NCBI GenBank assembly: GCA_022572105.1
Contig: JACZWN010000104.1
Location: 1 to 11,819 of the forward strand
DNA from: Pseudomonadota bacterium
Lineage (GTDB): Bacteria > Pseudomonadota > Alphaproteobacteria > Kiloniellales > J153
Direction: 5' to 3'
Length of the DNA: 11,819 nt
Of this stretch, positions 1-9,022 are shown in pieces; position 1 is the stretch's first letter; the number at the start of each line of letters is the position of its first letter. The notes under the pieces are model-generated. The model saw nothing but the letters and a program-made list of their open reading frames with translations, was not told where the DNA came from and searched no databases. The position numbers and the translations under genes are program-made.

Positions 1-1179
1 GCGCTCGGGCGGCGCCTCGGCGGCGCCGGCGCGCCAGAATTCGCCGCGCGCGTGGCCGCTGGCGTCGATCGCGCGCAGGACCGCCACGTGGAATCCGCGG
101 TCGAGCCAGCGCGCCGGACTTTGCGCGTAAGCGGGGTAAACGGCCAGGCGCTCGGTGAGCACGCCGCCCGCGGCCTCGGTCGCGCGGGCAAGCGCGTCGA
201 GGTGCGGCCAGGGCGCCTCCGGGTTGACGTGGTCGGGGGTTACCGGCGAGACCCCGCCCCAGTCATTGATCCCGGCGTCGATCAACGGCGCGAGCGCGCC
301 CGGGCTCAGGTTGGGCGGCGCCTGGATGCTCATCTCCGGCCCGAGGACGAGGCGCGCCACCGCGATGGTCCAGAGGTGCTCATCGAGCGAGGGCTCCGGC
401 GCCGCGGCCATGCGCGTGCCCGGCTTGGCGCGGAAGTTCTGGATGATGACCTCTTGCAGGTGACCGTATCGCGCGTGCAGGCCGCGCAGCGCCAGCAGCG
501 CCTCGATGCGCTCGGTCCGGGTCTCGCCGATGCCGATCAGGATACCCGAGGTCATGGGCACCGCCGCCTCGCCGGCCAGGCGTAGGGTCTCCAGGCGGAC
601 GGCCGGGTCCTTGTCGGGCGAGCCGTGGTGCGGCCCGCCCTTCTCGCCGAGGCGCGCGGCGGCGGACTCCAACATCAACCCTTGCGAGACCGAGACGGTC
701 CGCAAGGCGGCGATATCGGACGCGGTCATGACCCCCGGGTTGACGTGGGGCAGCAACCCGGTCTCCTCGAACACCAGGCGCGCGGCCTCGGCCAGGTACG
801 ACAGCGTGGTCTCGTGGCCGAGCGCGGCGAGCGCCTCGCGCGCGGCGCGGTAGCGCGCCTCCGGCTTGTCGCCGAGCGTGAACAGCGCCTCCTTGCAGCC
901 GGCCGCCGCACCGGCGCGGGCGATGTCGAGCACCTGCTCCAGCGTCAGGTAGGGCGCCGCGCCGCGCCGCGGGGCCTCGGCGAAGGTGCAGTAGTGGCAG
1001 ACGTCGCGGCACAGCTTGGTGAGCGGGATGAACACCTTGCGCGAATAGGTGACGACCGGCCCGTGGCCGCGGTCGCGCAGCGCGCGCGCCTCCGCCATGA
1101 GCGCCTCGAGATCCCCGCGCTCGGCGAGCGCCAGGGCTTGGTCGCGGGCCAGGGCTTGGTCGTGGGATAGACGGCTCAT
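1..1179 (-). CDS. fbiC: FO synthase, radical SAM (CofG half; probably CofG-CofH fusion FbiC), partial
   Basis: This enzyme makes the deazaflavin FO from tyrosine and a ribityl-uracil. The visible part is the CofG radical SAM half. It has the CX3CX2C iron-sulfur motif CRDVCHYC at residues 57-64, preceded by KVFIPLTKLC, and the CofG-typical GCKEALFTLGDKPE and GGVSPVTPDHVNPE stretches. The frame is open to the left edge at 393 codons. That is longer than stand-alone CofG (about 320-380), and the last ~60 residues resemble the FbiC linker, so a fused FbiC of about 800 residues is inferred; the CofH half is not visible. The ATG overlaps the cofC stop (ATGA) and has a GGAGG ribosome site 6 bases upstream (1186-1190). 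Residues 6-17 are a duplicated hexapeptide (HDQALA/RDQALA) from an 18-bp tandem repeat. Confidence 0.92.
   Translation of the reverse strand, partial: MSRLSHDQALARDQALALAERGDLEALMAEARALRDRGHGPVVTYSRKVFIPLTKLCRDVCHYCTFAEAPRRGAAPYLTLEQVLDIARAGAAAGCKEALFTLGDKPEARYRAAREALAALGHETTLSYLAEAARLVFEETGLLPHVNPGVMTASDIAALRTVSVSQGLMLESAAARLGEKGGPHHGSPDKDPAVRLETLRLAGEAAVPMTSGILIGIGETRTERIEALLALRGLHARYGHLQEVIIQNFRAKPGTRMAAAPEPSLDEHLWTIAVARLVLGPEMSIQAPPNLSPGALAPLIDAGINDWGGVSPVTPDHVNPEAPWPHLDALARATEAAGGVLTERLAVYPAYAQSPARWLDRGFHVAVLRAIDASGHARGEFWRAGAAEAPPER
1131..1166. repeat. 18-bp tandem duplication in the 5' end of fbiC
   Basis: Two adjacent 18-base units (1131-1148 and 1149-1166) differ at one base, a C to T change at unit position 15. 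The unit length is a multiple of three, so the frame is kept and the protein gains a repeated hexapeptide ending DQALA near its N-terminus, before the radical SAM core. It looks like a recent slippage duplication. Confidence 0.85.
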
Positions 1180-1862
1180 CGTTCGCCTCCAACGGCGAGG
1201 GGGGTGGCCGACCGCGCCGCGCGCAGCGCGGCATGCGTCCAGGTGGCCCCGGGCGCTTCCATGAACGCGCGCAGGTCCTCGGGCGTGTCGATGTCGAGGC
1301 CCAGCCCGGGCAGGCGCAGGACCGTGGCGGGAATTCCGGCGTCCCGCGCCGCCGCCAGGTGGCGCGCGAAGCTGCCCGCGCCGAAGCTGGGCGCGACCGC
1401 GTCCGGGGGCGCGCAGGCGAGCGCGTTGGTGCCGACCCCGTGCCGGTCCGGAACCAGGGTGAGCCCCGGCGCCTCGGGCAGCGCGGCGAGGATTTGGGCG
1501 ATCTCCTCGGGCGCCGCCAGCGGCAGGTCGGCGGGCATGACAAGCAAGCGCGCGCAGCCCTCCGCCGAAAGGACGTTCGCCGCTTGCGTGACCGCCGCGT
1601 TGAGGCTGGTGCCGGTTTCCGGGATGACGCGCAGGCCGCGCCTGCGGGCCAACTCCATGACATCCGCATCACGGCTGACCACCGCGGCGCGGTCGAGCCC
1701 CGCGGTCGCATCGAGCGCGTCGAGCACGTCGGCCAGCATGGCCAGGGACAGGCCGCGCCGCGCCGCCGGGTCGAGCGGGCCGGCCAGGCGCCGCTTGGCC
1801 CGCTCCAAGTCCTTGACCGGCACGACGGCCCAAGTTGCGGCCGAAATTGCGGTCCGGGTCAT
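1176..1862 (-). CDS. cofC: CofC, phospho-acid guanylyltransferase (2-phospho-L-lactate type)
   Basis: CofC uses GTP to activate 2-phospho-L-lactate, or PEP or 3-phosphoglycerate in some lineages, giving the guanylylated donor used by CofD. The 228-residue protein matches the family length. Its nucleotidyltransferase features are VPVKDLERAKRRLAG near the N-terminus, the metal-site stretch LVMPADLPL, VPDRHGVGTNAL, PSFGAGSFARHL and the C-terminal LGLDIDTPEDL. The ATG at 1862 lies in an ATGA overlap with the cofD stop and has GGGAGG 7 bases upstream; its own stop overlaps the fbiC start. Which phospho-acid it accepts cannot be told from sequence by eye. Confidence 0.93.
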   Translation of the reverse strand: MTRTAISAATWAVVPVKDLERAKRRLAGPLDPAARRGLSLAMLADVLDALDATAGLDRAAVVSRDADVMELARRRGLRVIPETGTSLNAAVTQAANVLSAEGCARLLVMPADLPLAAPEEIAQILAALPEAPGLTLVPDRHGVGTNALACAPPDAVAPSFGAGSFARHLAAARDAGIPATVLRLPGLGLDIDTPEDLRAFMEAPGATWTHAALRAARSATPLAVGGER

Positions 1863-2851
1863 CCCGCGGCCTCCCGGGTCGGCGCGTCCCTTCGCCCGTC
1901 GAGCTCGGCGGCGAAGCCGAGCGCCGCCGCGGCGAGTGCGATCCGATCCTCCAGGCTGGTCATGACCGTCTCGGTAACGAGCGCCGGGACGGCGATCTCC
2001 GCCGCCTCGGCTCGGTCCGCGCGGTCCAGCACCAGGCCGTCGATCAGGCCCTCGTAGTGCGCCGCGATCGCCGCGTTGGTCACCGGCACGCCGAGCTCGG
2101 CCATGATCTTGGCGGTCGGGCCCTTGACCGCGCGCCCGCCGACCAAGGGCGAGACCGCGACCACCGGCGCCGGACAGGCGCCGAGTGCGATGCGCATGCC
2201 CGGCACGGCCAGGATCGGGTCGATGCTCAAGTAGGGGTTGGACGGGCAGATGACCACGGCGCCGAGCGCCGGATCGGCGAGCGCGCGCAGGATCTCCGGG
2301 TTGGGCCGCGCGGCCTCGGCGCCCGCGAAGGTGACGCCGGTCACCCGCGGTTCGCAACGCTCGCGCACGAAGTAGTGCTGGAACGGCAAGGGGCCGTCGG
2401 GCGTGTGCACCACGGTGCGCAGCGGGTCGCCGGTCATGGGCAGGATGCGGGCATCCAGCCCGAAGCGCCGGGCAAAGGCCGCGCAAACCTCCGACAGGCT
2501 TTCGCCCGCGCCCAGGCGGCGGGTGCGCTCCACGTGCAGCGCCAGGTCGCCGTCGCCCAATCGGAACCAGGTCTCGCCGCCCAAGGCCTCGAGCGCCGCC
2601 ATGAAGGTCCAGGTCTCGTCCGCCCGGCCCCAGCCGGTGTCGGGGTTGTCGGTGCCGGAGAGCGTGTACAAGACCGTGTCGATGTCGGGCGAGATATGCA
2701 GGCCCAGGTGCTCGAAGTCGTCGCCGGTGTTGACCGCGACGCTGAGCGCGCCCGGCGCCAGGTGCCGGTACAGGCCGAGCGCCAGCTTGGCGCCGCCGAT
2801 GCCGCCGCAGAGCGCGAGCACGGGACCCCTCAGCCGGTCTTCCGGGCTCAT
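1859..2851 (-). CDS. cofD: CofD, phospholactyl/phosphoglyceryl transferase to FO
   Basis: CofD transfers the guanylylated phospho-acid made by CofC onto FO, giving F420-0 or its variant, and releases GMP. The 330-residue protein has the nucleotide-binding loop GGIGGAK at residues 16-22, NTGDDFEHLGLHISPDIDT starting at 41, GWGRADETW, FRLGDGDLALHVERT, PMTGDPLRT, CPSNPYLSIDPI and GGRAVKGPTAKIM, which together are diagnostic of CofD/FbiA. An upstream in-frame ATG at 2914 would lengthen the protein to 351 residues but would lie well inside cofE. The start at 2851 is preferred because it forms an ATGA overlap with the cofE stop, has a GAGGA site about 9 bases upstream and gives the usual length. 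Confidence 0.95.
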   Translation of the reverse strand: MSPEDRLRGPVLALCGGIGGAKLALGLYRHLAPGALSVAVNTGDDFEHLGLHISPDIDTVLYTLSGTDNPDTGWGRADETWTFMAALEALGGETWFRLGDGDLALHVERTRRLGAGESLSEVCAAFARRFGLDARILPMTGDPLRTVVHTPDGPLPFQHYFVRERCEPRVTGVTFAGAEAARPNPEILRALADPALGAVVICPSNPYLSIDPILAVPGMRIALGACPAPVVAVSPLVGGRAVKGPTAKIMAELGVPVTNAAIAAHYEGLIDGLVLDRADRAEAAEIAVPALVTETVMTSLEDRIALAAAALGFAAELDGRRDAPTREAAG

Positions 2852-3618
2852 CGGAACAGGTCCTCGTCCTTGGGGCGCAGCAGCGCGCGCGCGTCGCTCG
2901 CCGGCTCGTGCCACGCCAGGCCGCGCAGCAGCACGGCGGGCAGGCCCTCGTCCGCCTGGCCCATCACGAGCGCGGCGGCGGCGGCGATATCATCGGCGAA
3001 GCCGGTCTGAGTCACGTCCAGGGTCCGTCCGAACAGGTCCTTGCGGCCGATCATATCACGAAGCGCGGGCAAACCCGCCGCCCCTAATGCGATCCCGGTG
3101 ACGCCGTTGCGCCAGGCGCGCCCCAAGCTGTCGCTCACGATCACCGCGAGCTCGATCTTGAAATGCGCGTCGAGGCGCGCCTTGAGCGCGGCGGCCGAGG
3201 CGTCCGGGTTCTCGGGCAGCAACAGAACGCGCTCCGCGCCCGGCTCGGGTCTCACGTTGGAGCGGTCGATGCCGGCGTTCGCCAGCACGAAACCGAGCCT
3301 GTGCGCGACCACCAGAACCCCCGGCTTGTGCGCCACCACCGCCTCGGATTCGGACAGGATGACCTCGACCAGGCGCGGGTCCTTGTCCACCGCCCGGGCC
3401 AGATCGCGCGCGCGGTCGGAGGGGGTCACCGCGCCCAGGTCGCGGTATCGGCTCTCCGCCTTGGAGACGACCTTCTGGGCCACCACCAGGACGTCGCGGG
3501 CGGCGGGCGCGATGCCGGCGCGCGCCAGCCCGTCGATCAGGATCGCGGCCAGATCGTCGCCCGGCTCGACCAGGGGCAGGTCGGGGATCGCGGTCAGGGT
3601 AAGCGCGGGCGCGGGCAT
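2848..3618 (-). CDS. cofE: CofE, coenzyme F420-0:L-glutamate ligase
   Basis: CofE adds glutamates to F420-0 using GTP: the first by its alpha-amino group, the next by a gamma link. In the 256-residue form the motifs are PGDD (19-22), QKVVSKAE (48-55), ANAGIDRSN (113-121) and SDSLGRAWRNG (162-172), all typical of the family. The length is that of stand-alone CofE; the nitroreductase domain fused to it in mycobacterial FbiB is absent. Two starts are possible. The ATG at 3639 overlaps the npdG stop as ATGA but has no ribosome site. The ATG at 3618 has a perfect AAGGAG (3627-3632) 8 bases upstream and is chosen. A 19-bp duplication just upstream probably created the earlier ATG overlap. Confidence 0.93.
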   Translation of the reverse strand: MPAPALTLTAIPDLPLVEPGDDLAAILIDGLARAGIAPAARDVLVVAQKVVSKAESRYRDLGAVTPSDRARDLARAVDKDPRLVEVILSESEAVVAHKPGVLVVAHRLGFVLANAGIDRSNVRPEPGAERVLLLPENPDASAAALKARLDAHFKIELAVIVSDSLGRAWRNGVTGIALGAAGLPALRDMIGRKDLFGRTLDVTQTGFADDIAAAAALVMGQADEGLPAVLLRGLAWHEPASDARALLRPKDEDLFR

Positions 3619-3626
3619 GGGTCCCG

Positions 3627-3632
3627 CTCCTT
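3627..3632 (-). promoter_or_regulatory. Ribosome binding site that decides the cofE start
   Basis: On the minus strand the sequence reads AAGGAG, then an 8-base spacer, then ATG at 3618. The alternative ATG at 3639 has only pyrimidine-rich sequence and GTCGAAG before it. This favours the 256-residue form of CofE over a 263-residue one. Confidence 0.7.
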
Positions 3633-3698
3633 CAGTCATCTTCGACGGGGGCAGTCGTCTTCGACGGGCGGATCCGAATCCAGTCCGGTGATCCGAAT
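3633..3698. repeat. Two successive 19-bp-step duplications at the npdG/cofE junction
   Basis: Units 3633-3651 and 3652-3670 match at 17 of 19 bases. Directly beside them, the 9-base string GATCCGAAT occurs at 3671 and again at 3690, also a 19-base step. Because 19 is not a multiple of three, the changes shift frame. The first duplication removes the in-frame TGA that would end npdG after VEDD and replaces it with a longer tail that ends in an ATGA overlap. Confidence 0.7.
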
Positions 3699-4337
3699 GC
3701 CCGCCCCATCCACCTTATAGCGCTTGTTGATGCCGATCAGCACCGAGGTCAGGGCCTCGGCCGCCGCCGAGTTCGCCAGCGGCCCGCCGTGCAGGCCGCG
3801 CAGGCCGAGCGCCTCGATGAGAACGATGACCATCTCGCGGGTCACCGCCTGATCCCCGCAGACCAGCACGTCGCAATCGATCTCGGCGCCGGTCGCGAGC
3901 TTGTGCGCCGCCACGTTGTGCAAGGCGGAAACGACCCGAACCGTTTCGCCCAGGAAGTCCTGCGCCGCCTGGGCCGCCGAGCCTTCGGGCGGCAACTGGG
4001 CGCGCGCGACCTTGGGCGGCTTGAGCGGCACCGTCGTATCGACCACGATCTTGCCGGCAACGGACGCCTTGATGTCCGCAAGGGTGGCTTGGTGCGCACC
4101 GTAGGGCACGGTGACCACGACGATGTTGCCGGCCGCCGCCGCGGCCGCGTTGTCCAGGCCGCGCAGCGATCCGGCCACGCCTTCGGCTTCGAGCGCGCGC
4201 ACCGCGGCCGCCGCCTTCTCGGCCGAGCGCGAGCCGATCACGATCGGGTAGCCCTTGGCCGCCCAGCGCCTGGCCAAGCCGCCGCCAAGCGCGCCGGTGC
4301 CGCCGACGATCGCGAGCGTGGGAAGGGAATCGGCCAT
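3636..4337 (-). CDS. npdG: NADPH-dependent F420 reductase (F420H2:NADP+ oxidoreductase)
   Basis: The enzyme passes hydride between NADP(H) and coenzyme F420, keeping the F420H2 pool charged. The 233-residue protein begins with a Rossmann nucleotide-binding motif (AIVGGTGALGGGLA, glycines at 12-20). It is followed by GSRS at 35-38, placed where the family binds the 2'-phosphate of NADP. Further family stretches are VVVTVPYGAH, VVDTTVPL, VVSALHNVAAHKL, DVLVCGD and the terminal GIRITGL. After GIRITGL there is an unusual tail, DSDPPVEDDCPRRR, produced by small duplications. The start at 4337 is 8 bases after the hydantoinase stop, with only a weak ribosome site, so translational coupling to the upstream gene is likely. 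The gene may also be called fno. Confidence 0.92.
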   Translation of the reverse strand: MADSLPTLAIVGGTGALGGGLARRWAAKGYPIVIGSRSAEKAAAAVRALEAEGVAGSLRGLDNAAAAAAGNIVVVTVPYGAHQATLADIKASVAGKIVVDTTVPLKPPKVARAQLPPEGSAAQAAQDFLGETVRVVSALHNVAAHKLATGAEIDCDVLVCGDQAVTREMVIVLIEALGLRGLHGGPLANSAAAEALTSVLIGINKRYKVDGAGIRITGLDSDPPVEDDCPRRR

Positions 4338-4345
4338 GGGCTCGC

Positions 4346-7975
<3,630 letters not shown>

Positions 7976-8033
7976 CTTGGGCTCCCCATGAGTTTAGACG
8001 GCGCGCCTTGTTCCTGCGCGCTCGGGGCTGCAT

Positions 8034-8064
8034 TTGACGGCCCGTATGGTACTAAGGTTATAAT
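8034..8064 (+). promoter_or_regulatory. Sigma70-like promoter with consensus TATAAT
   Basis: TTGACG (8034-8039), a 19-base spacer, and the perfect -10 box TATAAT (8059-8064). Transcription would begin near 8071 and run towards gntR, leaving a leader of about 160 bases. The spacer is two bases longer than optimal. The -10 box sits wholly between the arms of the inverted repeat at 8044-8072. Confidence 0.5.
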
Positions 8065-8072
8065 GACCATAC
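8044..8072. promoter_or_regulatory. Candidate operator: GTATGGT-N15-ACCATAC
   Basis: A perfect 7-base inverted repeat (8044-8050 and 8066-8072) has arm centres 22 bases apart, about two helical turns, and encloses the TATAAT box. TGGT/ACCA half-sites are common in operators of GntR regulators with UTRA domains (NagR/DasR type), although those sites are usually more compact. Binding here would block the promoter, which suggests autoregulation by the adjacent gntR. Confidence 0.5.
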
Positions 8073-8087
8073 TATAGGCCGGCTGAC

Positions 8088-8103
8088 CAAGGCAATTGCC
8101 TTG
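8088..8103. promoter_or_regulatory. Perfect 16-bp palindrome
   Basis: CAAGGCAATTGCCTTG reads the same on both strands with no spacer and does not extend further. With no loop it is unlikely to act as an RNA hairpin, so a dimeric protein binding site is more likely. It is 15 bases right of the inverted repeat, between the two plus-strand promoter candidates. Its protein is unknown. Confidence 0.5.
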
Positions 8104-8194
8104 CGCGCCCTGTCCCCGGGTCGTGACCGTGCCGGTACGATAACCATGGGCCGCGGCCGGAACCGCCGGAACTGAATACAGCGCCCGACTCCGA

Positions 8195-8217
8195 TGTTAT
8201 ACTGTGGAACGTACCAT
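8195..8217 (+). promoter_or_regulatory. Extended -10 promoter of gntR with a third half-site
   Basis: TGTTATACT (8195-8203) fits an extended -10 element (TGnTATAAT-like). The -35 region is poor, as is usual for that class. The start point would be about 8210, giving a leader of about 22 bases. GTACCAT (8211-8217) lies at that start and repeats the ACCAT half-site of the inverted repeat upstream. A ribosome site AGGA (8222-8225) lies 7 bases before the gntR ATG. Confidence 0.45.
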
Positions 8218-8232
8218 CGATAGGAACACTAG

Positions 8233-8982
8233 ATGACAGGTCAACTCGCACGCACCTACGAGCGCAGCCGCGTTCCGCTCTATCTCCAGGTCGCCTCGGC
8301 GCTCCGGCGCCGCATCGAAGAGGGACAGTGGCGGGCCGGCCAGAAGATCTCGACGCTCGAGGAGCTGGAATCGGAGTACCAGGTCGCCCGCGTCACCGTG
8401 CGCCAAGCCATCGACCTTTTGCAGCAAGAGGGCCTGGTCCGGCGCCGGCAGGGCAAGGGCACCTTCGTCACCCGCGCCGTCAAGGACAAGCGCTGGTTGC
8501 AGCTGGAGACCACCTGGTCGTCGCTGATCGCGACCATCGAGGACAACGTGCCGCGCCTGCTGCCGGTCAAGATGGCGCCGCCGCCGCCGCGCCTCGAGCC
8601 GGACGAGGGCGCGCCGGCTGCGGCCTACGAGTACATCCGCAGTATCCAGTCGCGCAACGGCGAGCCCTACGCGCTGGTCGGCGTGCACCTGGCCAAGGCC
8701 GTCTACGACCTGGCGCCCGAGGCGTTCCGGAGCCGCGCCGCGCTGCCGGTCCTCTCGACGCTGCCCGGGGTCGAGATCGCGCGCGCCCACCAGACCCTGG
8801 TCATCGGTTCCGCCGACATGGAGACCGCGGACTACCTGAAACTGGCGCTCAACGCGCCGACCGCGGAGGCGCACTGTGTGGTCACCGATACGGCCGGCGT
8901 GGCGATCTACGTCGGCGATATCATCTATCGCGGCGACTGCGTGAAGCTCAACATCGACCTCCTGACCAACGGCGACGGCTAG
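8233..8982 (+). CDS. GntR-family transcriptional regulator with UTRA domain (HutC subfamily)
   Basis: This is a DNA-binding repressor or activator that responds to a small molecule. The 249 residues divide into a winged helix-turn-helix (about 12-80) and a UTRA ligand-binding domain (about 100-245). The first includes PLYLQVASALRRRIEEGQW, the recognition segment VARVTVRQAIDLLQQEGLV at 51-69, and the wing RRRQGKGTFV. The second includes YEYIRSIQSRNGEPYAL and DIIYRGDCVKLNIDL at its end. The segment before the recognition helix (STLEELESEYQ) differs from the usual PSERELAE-type sequence. It is divergent from the hydantoinase/F420 operon and 40 bp upstream of the CoxL-like gene with no visible terminator between. 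The effector is unknown; 5-oxoproline or a substrate of the downstream hydroxylase are guesses. Confidence 0.93.
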   Translation: MTGQLARTYERSRVPLYLQVASALRRRIEEGQWRAGQKISTLEELESEYQVARVTVRQAIDLLQQEGLVRRRQGKGTFVTRAVKDKRWLQLETTWSSLIATIEDNVPRLLPVKMAPPPPRLEPDEGAPAAAYEYIRSIQSRNGEPYALVGVHLAKAVYDLAPEAFRSRAALPVLSTLPGVEIARAHQTLVIGSADMETADYLKLALNAPTAEAHCVVTDTAGVAIYVGDIIYRGDCVKLNIDLLTNGDG

Positions 8983-9022
8983 GCGCCGCCGTGCCGGGCG
9001 GGGGCTCTCGCGGGGGACCGGA

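Larger units (their letters stand above)
7976..8232. promoter_or_regulatory. Divergent control region between the F420 operon and gntR
   Basis: This 257-bp gap between divergent genes contains AT-rich islands in an otherwise very GC-rich window. On the plus strand it holds two promoter candidates, an inverted repeat around one -10 box, a perfect palindrome and a third copy of the half-site near the gntR start. I could not find an equally convincing minus-strand promoter. The best candidate is TTGGTC (8090-8085) with CATTAT-like sequence about 18-19 bases further on, which is weak. The hydantoinase/F420 promoter must nevertheless lie here or in the gntR 5' end. Confidence 0.6.

Noticed and set aside
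3619..3639. Longer cofE start at 3639 with ATGA overlap
   Set aside because: It has no ribosome site and the extra residues (MTEGAGP) match no family sequence. The ATG arises from a small duplication. It remains possible.
8119..8128. Small dyad GGTCGTGACC in the control region
   Set aside because: Four-base arms are too short to be meaningful in this base composition.
8146..8175. Nine-residue open frame (MGRGRNRRN) upstream of gntR, as a leader peptide
   Set aside because: There is no ribosome site, no attenuator-like structure and no regulatory codon pattern. Chance frames of this size are common.
8983..9022. Possible terminator between gntR and the CoxL-like gene
   Set aside because: The 40-bp gap is G-rich with no stable hairpin followed by T residues; read-through is more likely.
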